A DNA stretch of 64,000 nt from Candidatus Roseilinea sp. NK_OTU-006. GTDB taxonomy: Bacteria; Chloroflexota; Anaerolineae; J036; Brachytrichaceae. Positions 25,984-34,934 of this stretch are shown one piece after another. Numbering within the stretch: position 1 is the first letter of the stretch; every line of letters begins with the position of its first letter. A program made the translations under genes and the position numbers. The notes below the pieces were generated by a model. The model did no database searches. It was not told where the DNA came from and saw only the letters and a list, made by a program, of their open reading frames with translations. The DNA is taken from assembly GCF_012931985.1 (NCBI RefSeq), contig NZ_JAAFGM010000015.1:1-64000 (forward strand), written 5' to 3'.

Positions 25984-27123
25984 ATGGACTTATTCAACTC
26001 AATCCTAGTTGGCCTGCCCGTCTTCATCCTCCTGCTCGGACCGCTCATGCTCATCCACGAACTCGGCCACTTTCTGTTGGCCAAGAAGGCCGGCATCCGC
26101 GTTGAAGAATTCGGCATGGGCCTGCCCCCGCGCGCAGCGCGCTTGTTCAAGCGCGGCGAGACCGAATACACCTTGAACTGGCTGCCCTTTGGCGCGTTCG
26201 TGCGCATGACCGGCGAAGAAGACCCAAGCGATCCGCGCAGCTTTGCAGCGCAGCCCAAACGCTGGCGGTTGGCCACCCTGGCCGCCGGTCCGTTCATGAA
26301 CTTCCTGGGCGGCTTCGTCATCCTCACCCTAGCCTATTTGTTCTTCGCAACGCAGCCGACGGAGTTCCAGTACCGCATCAACTCAGTCATGGCCGGCAGC
26401 CCCGCCGAACGCCTGGGATTGCAGCCGGGCGACGTCATCCTTGCGGTCAACGGCGCAGACATGACCCAGCGCATCTCCCCTGCGCACCACGAGCAGCCGG
26501 CGGCGAACGCCCTGCGCATGCAGACGCAAAAAGCCATCGGCAAGGACATCACCGTAGTCGTGCAGCGCACAATCAAAGGCGAGGCGCAGCCCCGCCAGGT
26601 GACGCTGACCGGCCACATTCCCGCCAACGCCAACCCGAACGCGCCGCTCGGCGTGAGCTTGTCTTTCAACGTCACGAAGTCGGAGCGCGCCACACATTCC
26701 ATCCCGGACGCGATAGCCGCCGCCACAGACGACATCGCCAGCATTTTCCTCGCGCTAGCGCGCCTGCCAGGCGAACTGATCAACCAAAACATCCCGCTGG
26801 AACAAGCCCGGCCGGTCGGCATCGTCGGCATCACCTCGATCGGCGTCTCGCTCGTTGATGAGCGCACGACCGAGACACAAGGATTACTGCCGTTCTTGCG
26901 CTTCGCGGGGTTCATCAGCATTATGATTGGACTCACCAACCTCTTGCCGATCCCGGCGCTGGACGGGGGGCGCATCCTCTTCATTCTGATCGAGGTCATT
27001 CGCGGCAAGCGCGTGGATCCACAACGCGAACGGTGGGCGCACGCCGTCGGCATGATAATCCTGCTGAGCTTGTCAGCCGTGATCGTCGTGATGGACATCG
27101 CACAACCCATTACGATCCGTTGA
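25984..27123 (+). CDS. RseP-type site-2 protease (M50) with a PDZ domain
   Basis: A 379-residue intramembrane zinc metalloprotease. The HELGH motif (His25-His29) sits in the first membrane helix and the C-terminal LDGGRILF supplies the Asp ligand. One PDZ domain lies between about residues 125 and 215, around AGSPAERLGLQPGDVILAVNG. Family members cleave anti-sigma factors or signal-peptide remnants inside the membrane. The HEAT-repeat gene follows after a single base, so the two are likely coupled. Confidence 0.93.
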   Translation: MDLFNSILVGLPVFILLLGPLMLIHELGHFLLAKKAGIRVEEFGMGLPPRAARLFKRGETEYTLNWLPFGAFVRMTGEEDPSDPRSFAAQPKRWRLATLAAGPFMNFLGGFVILTLAYLFFATQPTEFQYRINSVMAGSPAERLGLQPGDVILAVNGADMTQRISPAHHEQPAANALRMQTQKAIGKDITVVVQRTIKGEAQPRQVTLTGHIPANANPNAPLGVSLSFNVTKSERATHSIPDAIAAATDDIASIFLALARLPGELINQNIPLEQARPVGIVGITSIGVSLVDERTTETQGLLPFLRFAGFISIMIGLTNLLPIPALDGGRILFILIEVIRGKRVDPQRERWAHAVGMIILLSLSAVIVVMDIAQPITIR

Positions 27124-27124
27124 C

Positions 27125-28120
27125 ATGACCAAGAAAACATCCGGCTCAAAGGTTACGTTCGAGCGCGCCATCGAAGCCTTGCGCGCAGAGACAGAGCCCA
27201 GCCAGGAGAGTTTGCTGGCGTTCTCCGATCTGGCAGGTGAGCGGCTCGCGCGCTGGCAGAGCGTGTGGGTCACCTTGCCCAGCGATCGGCGCGCCAGCCT
27301 GACCGAACAGTTGCGCGAGTTGGCCGAAGAGGACATCGAGGCCGACTTCCGCCCGATCTTTCGTTTCGGCTTGTCCGACCCCGATGAGCGCGTGCGCCTA
27401 GCTTCGGTCGAGGGACTGTTCGAGGACGATCATCCGAGCTTGATACCGCTGTTGATTACGGCGCTACGCGACGATCCATCCCCAACGGTGCGCGCTGCAG
27501 CGGCGGAGTCGCTCGGTCGCTTTGTCTACTTCGGCGAAATGGATCGCTTGAGCGAGGCGCGACGCAGGCAGGTATATGCAGCGCTGATGCACGCGCTCCT
27601 CACCTCACCCGAGGACTCCCCCGTGCGCCGTCGGGCGCTGGAGTCGCTGGCCTACGTCCCGAACGAAGAAGTGGACTTGCACATTCGCGAGGCTTATCAC
27701 TCCGAGAACGACCTGCTGCGGCTGAGCGCAATCGTCGCGATGGGGCGCAGCGGCAACCGCGCTTATTGCGAGATCGTGCGCAGCGAACTGCACAGTGTGT
27801 CGCCGGCGGTGCGCCGCCGGGCTGCCGAAGCGAGCGGTGAACTGGAGGACGAAGACGCGGTGAGCGATCTGGCGCAGTTGCTAGACGACCCGGACGACGA
27901 GGTGCGCTTCGCAGCGTTGGATGCGCTGGCGCTCATCGGCGGCAACGAAGCCCAAAAGTTGTTGCGCGCCGCCGCTGATTCGGACGACGACGCGCTCGCG
28001 GAATATGCCGAACAAGCGCTGGAAGAGTTCGAGTTCTGGCACGGCGAGATGGACTTCCCGATGGCGCTGTTCGAAGAAGAAGACCTCAAGCCGAAACCGA
28101 TCCGGCGTCAAGGGAAGTAG
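27125..28120 (+). CDS. HEAT-repeat protein
   Basis: A 331-residue acidic, all-helical protein with at least five HEAT-like repeats. The units follow the pattern xDPxxxVRxAAxExLG (for example DDPSPTVRAAAAESLG and DDPDDEVRFAALDALA). Proteins like this act as protein-binding scaffolds and have no catalytic residues. Its start is two bases after the M50 protease stop codon, which suggests it could regulate or partner that protease, but this is inference. A Glu-rich tail (ALFEEEDLKPKP) ends the protein. Confidence 0.82.
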   Translation: MTKKTSGSKVTFERAIEALRAETEPSQESLLAFSDLAGERLARWQSVWVTLPSDRRASLTEQLRELAEEDIEADFRPIFRFGLSDPDERVRLASVEGLFEDDHPSLIPLLITALRDDPSPTVRAAAAESLGRFVYFGEMDRLSEARRRQVYAALMHALLTSPEDSPVRRRALESLAYVPNEEVDLHIREAYHSENDLLRLSAIVAMGRSGNRAYCEIVRSELHSVSPAVRRRAAEASGELEDEDAVSDLAQLLDDPDDEVRFAALDALALIGGNEAQKLLRAAADSDDDALAEYAEQALEEFEFWHGEMDFPMALFEEEDLKPKPIRRQGK

Positions 28121-28162
28121 CAGGGCATCCCACTGCAGCCGCGTACAATCGGCAGCGCGATC

Positions 28163-31100
28163 GTGAATTCATCCATCCGGCACCCCCGCGCGCTGTTTCT
28201 CGCCGCACTGATCACCCTCGTGCTATCTGTCACTTCTCTGATCGGCTTGCAATCCGCTCAGGTGTTGCACGCGCGCGGGCGCGTGCTCCCCTTCCCGCCG
28301 CCGATATTTGGGGCGGAATCGCTGCGTCTGGGCGCGAACGCCGCCCTCGAACAATACGAGGAAGAGACGCTCGACGCCTTGCTCGACGATCTGGCGCGGC
28401 GCGGGGTGCGTTGGGTGCGCCAGGAATTCCGTTGGAGCGAGATCGAACCGAAGCGCGGCCAGTTCGACTGGTCGGCGAGCGACCGCATCTTCAGCGCTGC
28501 CGCTCGCCACGGCATCAACATCCTGCCCGTGCTATGGACGACGCCGCCTTGGGCGCGCGCGCCATCCGCCTCCGCGCAGTTCCCACCTATCGAGACTGCG
28601 CCGCCGGCAGACCTGAATGACTTCGCGCAGTTCGTGCGCGCATTCGCCGAGCGCTACGATGCAGGACGCCTAAGCCAAGCCTCCGCATCGTCTTCCGACT
28701 CCCAGTTCGCATCTCCCATCTTCGCCTACCAAATCTGGGACGAGCCGAACCTGAGCGCAGCCTGGGGCAACGCGCTCATAGACCCGACGTATTACCTGCA
28801 GATGCTGCGCGCCGCGCGCCGCGCGATTCACGAAGTGAACCCGAACGCGCGCATCATGCTGGCCGGCTTGGCGCCTACCGTCGAACAGAGCAACGTCAAC
28901 CTTGCGCCGCAGACCTTCTTGCTCAAGCTGTATCAGCTCGGCGGGCACGAGGCGTTCGACATCGCCGCTGCCAAAGCCTATGGTTTCGACTTTCCGCCGG
29001 ATGACCGTCGTGTAGATGCCGGTGTGCTGAACTTTTCGCATGTGATCCTGATGCGCGAGATGATGGCGGCGCACAACGACGGCCACAAAGCGATCTGGCT
29101 GACGCCGTTTGGGTGGAACGCGCTGCCGGCCGGATGGTCGGGCGAGCCCTCGATCTGGGGCAACACCAGCGAGGCGCAACAGGCAGATTACACGCGTAGC
29201 GCCGTTCGGCGCGCTGCGATGGAATGGCCATGGGTGGGTGGGATGTTCGTTGACGGCCTGCAACCGCGCCCGCGCCCCCTGCGACCCAAGGCCGACGCGC
29301 GCTGGGGCTTTGCGCTGCTCGACGCGCAAGGGCGGCCTCGGCCGGTCTATGAAGCGCTGACGCAGGCCGTCGGCGACGCCGCGCACGCGCCACGCGCGCA
29401 GTTGTTTGCGAACTGTCAGTCGCCTCAGAGCCTCTATCGCGCGCTCAACCTCGACAACGTGACGACGGCCATGCCGGAGATCCTGGCCTCCAAACCGGAC
29501 TGCGCAACACCCAACCCGCGCGCGCAATTCAGCGAAGGATGGCGCTTCGGTCAACTGGGCGCCGATGTCCCCGACCGGCCCGATGCCAAAGTCAGCTTTC
29601 GCTTCACGGGCAACGCGTTGGCGCTCATTGTGCGGCGGGGCAACTACCGCGCCTACACCTTCGTGCGCGTGGACGGTCGGCCGGCCAACCGCTTGCCCAC
29701 CGAGCCGCGCGGCGCATACCTGATCATGACTTCGCCCGGCCTCTATCCGGTCATCGAGATGATTCCGGTGGCCGACGGCCTGGGCGAGGGCGAGCACGTC
29801 GCCGAGATCACAGTGGACCGCGGCTGGAATCAGTGGGCGCTGATCGGCTGGAGCAGCGCGCCAGTTGGCGATTGGCGATTGGCGATTGGCGAATGGTTCG
29901 CGGCAGGCATAGGCGTGCTGAGCGCGATTGCCTTGATCGTGCTTGCGCCGCGCGCCCGCTGGGGCGAATGGTGGGCAGCACGGATGGCGCACCTTCGCAG
30001 CCATCGGCCAGATACTGCCCGATGGAACGCGCGCGCCGTTGTCGCTGCGCTCATCCTATGGCTGACCGCAGCGCTGACCTGGGCGCAGGACGCTGCTACG
30101 GCCTATCGCAACCTCGGCTTGGGGCCGAATGTCGTCTTCACCGGCTTCGCCTCCGGCGTGTTGTTCTGGTCGCCGACGATGGTGGTCAGCTTAATCGCGC
30201 TCGCCGCGCTGACCATGCTCGTGTTGCTGCGGCTGGAGGCCGGCTTGATGCTGCTGGCGTTCTTCATCCCGTTCTACCTCTTGCCGCAGCGCCTGTTCGA
30301 GCGGTCGTTCGCGATGGTCGAGTTGCTGACGCTGATCAGTCTGGCATCGTGGGGGGCGCGATGGCTTCGCATTGGCTTACGGGCAAAACGTGAAGGGGCG
30401 CCATTCGCCGTCACGCCTCCGCGACTCACGTTGTTCGATTGGAGCGCGCTTGCTTTAGTCGGCGTGGGGCTGCTCTCGGCGCTACAAGCGGATTTTCGCG
30501 TCGAGGCGTTCCGCGAACTGCGGCTCGTCATCGTCGAGCCGGCGCTGGTCTATCTCATGCTGCGGATGCTGCCCCCCGACCGCAACGAGGGGCTGACGCC
30601 TGAGCAGCGAGCCATGCCGATCCTCGACGGCTTTGCGCTGGGCGCCGTCGCCGTAGCAATGATCGGCCTGATCAACTATGCGCAGGGGAACACCATCGAG
30701 GCCGAGTTCGGCCTGCCGCGCATCAAGAGCGTGTTCGGTTCGCCCAACAACGACGCGCTATACCTGGAGCGCGCGCTGCCGATGATGCTGGCCGTTGCGC
30801 TCCTCGGCCGACCGGCGGGACGCACGGAGCGCGGCGCATTCCAGATCTCCGCCATCGGCGCTTCGCGCGTTGCGCTCTACGGGGTTGGCTCCGTCCCCGT
30901 CGCCCTGGCGCTGCTGCTCACCCAATCGCGCGGGGCGCTGCTGCTGGGCGCGCCGGCGGCAATCGCTGTGATGGCGCTGTTGGCCGGCGGACGGTGGCGC
31001 TGGATCGGGGTTGGGGTGCTTATCGCGGTCGCCCTGGCGTTCGCCGTGCTGCTCAGCGGCGCGGCGCAGCCGTTGCTGACAGGCACGCGCTTCGGCAACG

Positions 31101-31546
31101 CCCTGGACCTACAGCGCGGCACCGGCTTCTTTCGGCTCAACCTGTGGCAGAGCGCCCTCAACATGTGGCGCGACCATCCGTTGCTCGGCGTTGGGCCGGA
31201 CAATTTCCTATACGCATATCGCAGCTTCTACATCCTGCCGGCGGCCTGGCAGGAACCGAACCTCTCGCACCCGCACAACCTGTTGCTCGACTTCGCCGCT
31301 CGACTCGGGGCGTTGGGGCTGATCGTCGGCGTGGGGTTGACTATCGGCTATGGGATGCTGGTGAAGCGGACGCTGCCGGTCAATCGTCCGCTGGCCGTCG
31401 GCTGCGCCGGTTTGCTGGCTGCTATGCTGGCGCACGGCCTGGTGGATCACAGCTTCTTCCTGGTGGAGCTGGCGCACGCTTTCATGCTGACGGCAGGGGT
31501 GATGGCGACGATAGCCGTGCAGGAACGGCCCGGGCGCTCGGGCTAA
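28163..31546 (+). CDS. Glycosidase-like domain fused to an O-antigen-ligase-type membrane domain
   Basis: A 1127-residue fusion. A signal-anchor start (LFLAALITLVLSVTSLIGL) precedes a TIM-barrel glycosidase-like domain (about 45-400, clan GH-A style). The acid/base Glu is visible as Glu194 in IWDEPN, but where such enzymes have a nucleophile Glu in a WxTE-GW motif this protein has Pro315 (WLTPFGW), so activity is doubtful. A beta-rich module (about 430-560) follows, then roughly twelve membrane segments ending in a Wzy/O-antigen-ligase signature around LGVGPDNFLYAYRSFY and SHPHNLLLDF. The GTG at 28163 is the start. It probably acts at the outer face of the membrane in polysaccharide assembly. 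Confidence 0.85.
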   Translation: MNSSIRHPRALFLAALITLVLSVTSLIGLQSAQVLHARGRVLPFPPPIFGAESLRLGANAALEQYEEETLDALLDDLARRGVRWVRQEFRWSEIEPKRGQFDWSASDRIFSAAARHGINILPVLWTTPPWARAPSASAQFPPIETAPPADLNDFAQFVRAFAERYDAGRLSQASASSSDSQFASPIFAYQIWDEPNLSAAWGNALIDPTYYLQMLRAARRAIHEVNPNARIMLAGLAPTVEQSNVNLAPQTFLLKLYQLGGHEAFDIAAAKAYGFDFPPDDRRVDAGVLNFSHVILMREMMAAHNDGHKAIWLTPFGWNALPAGWSGEPSIWGNTSEAQQADYTRSAVRRAAMEWPWVGGMFVDGLQPRPRPLRPKADARWGFALLDAQGRPRPVYEALTQAVGDAAHAPRAQLFANCQSPQSLYRALNLDNVTTAMPEILASKPDCATPNPRAQFSEGWRFGQLGADVPDRPDAKVSFRFTGNALALIVRRGNYRAYTFVRVDGRPANRLPTEPRGAYLIMTSPGLYPVIEMIPVADGLGEGEHVAEITVDRGWNQWALIGWSSAPVGDWRLAIGEWFAAGIGVLSAIALIVLAPRARWGEWWAARMAHLRSHRPDTARWNARAVVAALILWLTAALTWAQDAATAYRNLGLGPNVVFTGFASGVLFWSPTMVVSLIALAALTMLVLLRLEAGLMLLAFFIPFYLLPQRLFERSFAMVELLTLISLASWGARWLRIGLRAKREGAPFAVTPPRLTLFDWSALALVGVGLLSALQADFRVEAFRELRLVIVEPALVYLMLRMLPPDRNEGLTPEQRAMPILDGFALGAVAVAMIGLINYAQGNTIEAEFGLPRIKSVFGSPNNDALYLERALPMMLAVALLGRPAGRTERGAFQISAIGASRVALYGVGSVPVALALLLTQSRGALLLGAPAAIAVMALLAGGRWRWIGVGVLIAVALAFAVLLSGAAQPLLTGTRFGNALDLQRGTGFFRLNLWQSALNMWRDHPLLGVGPDNFLYAYRSFYILPAAWQEPNLSHPHNLLLDFAARLGALGLIVGVGLTIGYGMLVKRTLPVNRPLAVGCAGLLAAMLAHGLVDHSFFLVELAHAFMLTAGVMATIAVQERPGRSG
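29865..29892 (+). repeat. Four perfect TTGGCGA heptamers inside the fusion gene
   Basis: TTGGCGA occurs four times head-to-tail and the reading frame runs through it (GDWRLAIGEW). The unit resembles the low-complexity tract near 21740. A 7-base unit that preserves frame only in multiples of three copies suggests slippage-prone DNA. Confidence 0.75.
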
Positions 31547-32244
31547 TCCGGACGCGTCGGCTTGGCGGCCGAGCAATACACCTTGGCGAACGGCAACCCC
31601 ATATCGGTCTGCCACTCGCCGGCAGCCCAACGCATCCCACGCGCCATCATCGTCAGCACCGGCGGCATGGCCACGATGTTCGCCTGATGGCCCAATGAGC
31701 AGTAGAACACTCGCCCTTTGCCGTAAGTCTTCGTCCACACCACCGGCATGATGGTGTCGCCGTAGTCCTCGAAGGTCGTCGTCGCCATCACCCGGATGGC
31801 CGGGTCAACGTGCATGTAGTACTTCTCGGTCCACACCTCAAAGTCCCGGATGCCCTCGGTAATGGGATTGTCGTCAATGATGTTGACCCAGTAATGCCGG
31901 CCGTCGTTACCCGGATGCGCCACCCACTGGCCGCCGGTCATGAACTGATACTCGGTCTCGGTACGAAAGGCGTCGCACATGCCGCCGTGACAGCCGGCCA
32001 GGCCGACCCCGCTGCGCACGGCTTCTAACAAGGGTTCGAGTTGCTCGCGTTTGATTGTGCCCATCGTCCAGATCGGCACGATGAGGTTCAGCGATTTGAG
32101 CCGATTCGCGTCAAGAAAAGCGTCAAGCGTATCCGCGCGTTCAACCGAAAACCCAGCGCGGGCCAGCGCGTCGCCTAAGAGTTCCGAGACTTCCCTCGGC
32201 TGGTGACCCTCCCAGCCGCCGTAAACGATGAGCGCTTGCTTCAT
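31543..32244 (-). CDS. ThuA-domain protein
   Basis: A 233-residue protein with a class-I glutamine-amidotransferase-like fold, ThuA family (named from trehalose utilisation, often linked to sugar metabolism). Typical landmarks are ALIVYGGWEGHQP at the start, the GLAGCHGG block, WVAHPGN and PVVWTKTYGKGRVFY near the end. The usual catalytic-nucleophile position is not evident, as in most ThuA proteins. ATG 32244 is preferred to a TTG two codons upstream. Its stop overlaps the stop of the glycosidase-like/O-antigen-ligase gene, so the two genes converge. Confidence 0.85.
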   Translation of the reverse strand: MKQALIVYGGWEGHQPREVSELLGDALARAGFSVERADTLDAFLDANRLKSLNLIVPIWTMGTIKREQLEPLLEAVRSGVGLAGCHGGMCDAFRTETEYQFMTGGQWVAHPGNDGRHYWVNIIDDNPITEGIRDFEVWTEKYYMHVDPAIRVMATTTFEDYGDTIMPVVWTKTYGKGRVFYCSLGHQANIVAMPPVLTMMARGMRWAAGEWQTDMGLPFAKVYCSAAKPTRPD

Positions 32245-32286
32245 ACGCAACCGCGATTGTAGGGCGGTCCGGGCGCAAAAGCAAAT

Positions 32287-34374
32287 CTACGGCGCAGAGG
32301 GGCCGGCCGTCACAGCCGGTTCTTCCTTCTCGCAGCCCGCGCGCGCCTGCGCGCCGACATCCGACGATAACCGCATCGCCTGTTGCTCGCGCCGGCGCGC
32401 CTCGCGCTCCATCTCCGCCACGATGCGCGCGACCTCCTCAAAGGCGGCGCGCTGTTTGCGATACAGGTCGCTTTCGCTCATCACCAGCTTACGCGCCACA
32501 TCGCGCACCTTCATATTCTGCATAATTTTGAGTTCGAGGATGTTGTAAAGCATCCACTCGGCGGCGGTGAAACTACGTGCGCCATCCGGTTTTAAGCGTT
32601 CGATAGCTTCGGCCAGCACGCGGCGCAGCGCTTTGGTGGCGTTGCCATTCTCCTGCTTGATCGCCTCGCCGACCACGCGCAAGTTCAGCAAGGGCGACTC
32701 GGCCAGCTTAGGCCCACCCCAGTACTGGCTGAGCGCGTCGCGCACGAGTTGGGTGAGATCATCGTGATTGTCCACCGGGACGCGCTCGAAGTCGGCAATG
32801 GTAGGCGCGGCGGGGTTGCGTGTGCCGGCCATGCGCCGCTGCATGTCATCCGCTTCTGGCACCAGTCGTTCCAGCGCCTCGAAGGCGCGACGCTGCTTGG
32901 CGGCGTCTTCCAGGGCACGCGCAGCCTGTGATACCAGCACAGCCACACCTTCGCGTTCCTCGTCGCTCAGGTCGGGCTCGGCAGTGCGTGCAGCCAGTCC
33001 CATCACCCCCAACACCTCATCCTGTGAGCGCAGGGGGATCAACCAGTAGCCCCCCCAGACGATGAAGTCACTTTCAGCTTCGAAGGTGTGGGAAGAGGGC
33101 AGCGGTTGGTCATTTGCGCCGTTGGTGGACCGCCCTGGCAGAAGCATCGCCGCCGAGCGCACGGCGTCAGGCGGCACGGGCAATGAGCCAGGCGCGTCAT
33201 CCGGCGCAACGTCGCCGATAATGACGTTGATCGGCGCAGCACAAGCATCCTGCGAGTCGTTCAGGCAGGTTGTGATGAAGGCCGTTTTTGCGCGCAGCAA
33301 GTCACACAGCGCGGCGAGGATATTCTCCAAGTACTGGGTGAGGTCCGACGTCGTCATCAGCCGGGCGCTGAACTGTTGTAAGCGGCGCACTTCCTCGGCG
33401 TCGTCTCCAGCGATCAGCCGGTCGAGCGTCGGTTGCACCATGTCAATGAACCATTGGACCATCAGGATGATCGTCGCCGCAGCAATCAAGCCGACGAACG
33501 CACCGGGCAAATCCAGCCAGCGTTCGACGCGCGTGCTAACCACGAAAGCGGTGATGACCGCCGCTGCCGTCAGCGGCCCGCGGATGAGATATTTCACCAT
33601 GCGCCGCTTGATCACCCGGTCGGGCGCGCTGGCGCCGAAGTAAGCCACCGTGTAACCCATGAAAGTGATCGCCGCGCCAACGACCATGTTGACGAGCAGG
33701 ATGCCGACCCACGACAGCAAATTGGGAAGAGCCGACGGCCAGCCCACAGGCAACAAGTAGGGAAACATGCCGAGGGACGGCGCAGCGAACGCTGAAGCAA
33801 AATAGGTCATGCGCCGCTTGCTCGTCGCGGTGAGCGAGCGCCGGCGCGCCTCGAAGACGTTGTACGTCGCCCAAGCGACGCTGCCAAAGTAATAAAGCGT
33901 GAATGGATAAAACAGCGGCCCCGGCGCGAGGTGCGTCAGCCCTTCGGTGGAGACGCCTGGCGTCGCAATCAGCGCGGTGCTCAGGACAAGGGCGAAGACC
34001 ACCACGCTGAAGCCGTAGCCGATCTGGACCGCTAACCATCGCAGTGGGGAGCTATCGCCCGTAGCACGCAACAAAGCGTCCGACAACGCCAGCGAGGCCG
34101 CCGGAATGAACGCGATGCCGATCCATTGCAGGCGCAGCCAGAGTTCCGTACTGTCTGCGCGTGGGTCGAGTTCCGACACTTGTGCGAGCAGGTCGCCCAG
34201 ATACGCGCCAATGACGCAGAGCAAGACCAGGGCGTAATTGCGCGCGATTGAGCTGCGCCGGTTGTATAGCCCAATGTAGATCACCAGCGCGAACGCAGTG
34301 ACGAGGATGCCGGCGACCGTAATCCGGTTGAGCAATTGAACAGCGCCTAATGCAGCGCTCAGCAGTGCGTCCAT
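32287..34374 (-). CDS. Membrane-bound 7TM-GAF regulator with a C-terminal HTH-like domain
   Basis: A 695-residue protein. The first 300 residues contain at least seven membrane segments resembling the N-terminal 7TM region of sensor kinases. A GAF domain lies at about 330-500 (MTTSDLTQYLENILAALCDLL is the entry helix). There is no DHp/HATPase block; instead the last part has a helical segment RDVARKLVMSESDLYRKQR, like a helix-turn-helix. This would make it a one-component membrane regulator. The ligand and targets are unknown. It starts 42 nt before ThuA ends, in the same direction. Confidence 0.7.
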   Translation of the reverse strand: MDALLSAALGAVQLLNRITVAGILVTAFALVIYIGLYNRRSSIARNYALVLLCVIGAYLGDLLAQVSELDPRADSTELWLRLQWIGIAFIPAASLALSDALLRATGDSSPLRWLAVQIGYGFSVVVFALVLSTALIATPGVSTEGLTHLAPGPLFYPFTLYYFGSVAWATYNVFEARRRSLTATSKRRMTYFASAFAAPSLGMFPYLLPVGWPSALPNLLSWVGILLVNMVVGAAITFMGYTVAYFGASAPDRVIKRRMVKYLIRGPLTAAAVITAFVVSTRVERWLDLPGAFVGLIAAATIILMVQWFIDMVQPTLDRLIAGDDAEEVRRLQQFSARLMTTSDLTQYLENILAALCDLLRAKTAFITTCLNDSQDACAAPINVIIGDVAPDDAPGSLPVPPDAVRSAAMLLPGRSTNGANDQPLPSSHTFEAESDFIVWGGYWLIPLRSQDEVLGVMGLAARTAEPDLSDEEREGVAVLVSQAARALEDAAKQRRAFEALERLVPEADDMQRRMAGTRNPAAPTIADFERVPVDNHDDLTQLVRDALSQYWGGPKLAESPLLNLRVVGEAIKQENGNATKALRRVLAEAIERLKPDGARSFTAAEWMLYNILELKIMQNMKVRDVARKLVMSESDLYRKQRAAFEEVARIVAEMEREARRREQQAMRLSSDVGAQARAGCEKEEPAVTAGPSAP

Positions 34375-34395
34375 ACGACGATGGGTTGGCTTCGA

Positions 34396-34932
34396 TCACT
34401 TGATTCTATACGTGAAGAATAGGGCGATGTCACGGCCCGCATAGTAATTATCGGCGTAGCCACTGAAGCGCATGCCGCGCGTCTGGCAGAAACGCGTAGC
34501 CGGATAGTTCTTGGTCGGCAGGCTCAACGTGACGTTGTGTAAGCCGGCGACGCGGGCCTGCGCCACGGCGGCGTGCAGCAACTGAGTGCCGATGCCCTTG
34601 CGCCGCATATGCGGCGCGACGGCCAACGCCGGAATCCAGCCGGTGTTGTGCCACGGCAGCAACGCCATGCCGATGTAACCGTAAATCTCATGGCTCGCCG
34701 GCGCTTGCATCACCCACAGATAGTCACAGCGGTGCAGGCAACGCCGAAGCACGTGTGGCTCATAGGGCGACGGCGTTTGGATCTGGCGTGGCAATCGCAC
34801 CAACCGGAAGGTGGCCATCTGTTCGCCCGCAGAGTTTTGCCCGCTCATTTGCCAGACGTGATCGGTGGTATAGCTGTGATCGAGCGCGAGGATGGCTTCC
34901 AGGTCGGCAAGCTCAGCAGGACGGATGCGCAT
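34396..34932 (-). CDS. GNAT-family N-acetyltransferase
   Basis: A 178-residue GNAT protein. The acetyl-CoA motif is APHMRRKGIGTQLLHAAV, and the opening MRIRPAELADLEAILALD is the usual first strand and helix. A longer frame exists upstream, but ATG 34932 matches the conserved start and lies 2 nt after the stop of the preceding membrane-protein gene, so coupling is likely. The substrate is unknown. Confidence 0.88.
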   Translation of the reverse strand: MRIRPAELADLEAILALDHSYTTDHVWQMSGQNSAGEQMATFRLVRLPRQIQTPSPYEPHVLRRCLHRCDYLWVMQAPASHEIYGYIGMALLPWHNTGWIPALAVAPHMRRKGIGTQLLHAAVAQARVAGLHNVTLSLPTKNYPATRFCQTRGMRFSGYADNYYAGRDIALFFTYRIK

Positions 34933-34934
34933 GG

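Noticed and set aside
28670-30004. A long minus-strand frame opposite the glycosidase-like domain
   Set aside because: The plus strand carries clear glycosidase and membrane motifs; the minus translation is low in complexity.
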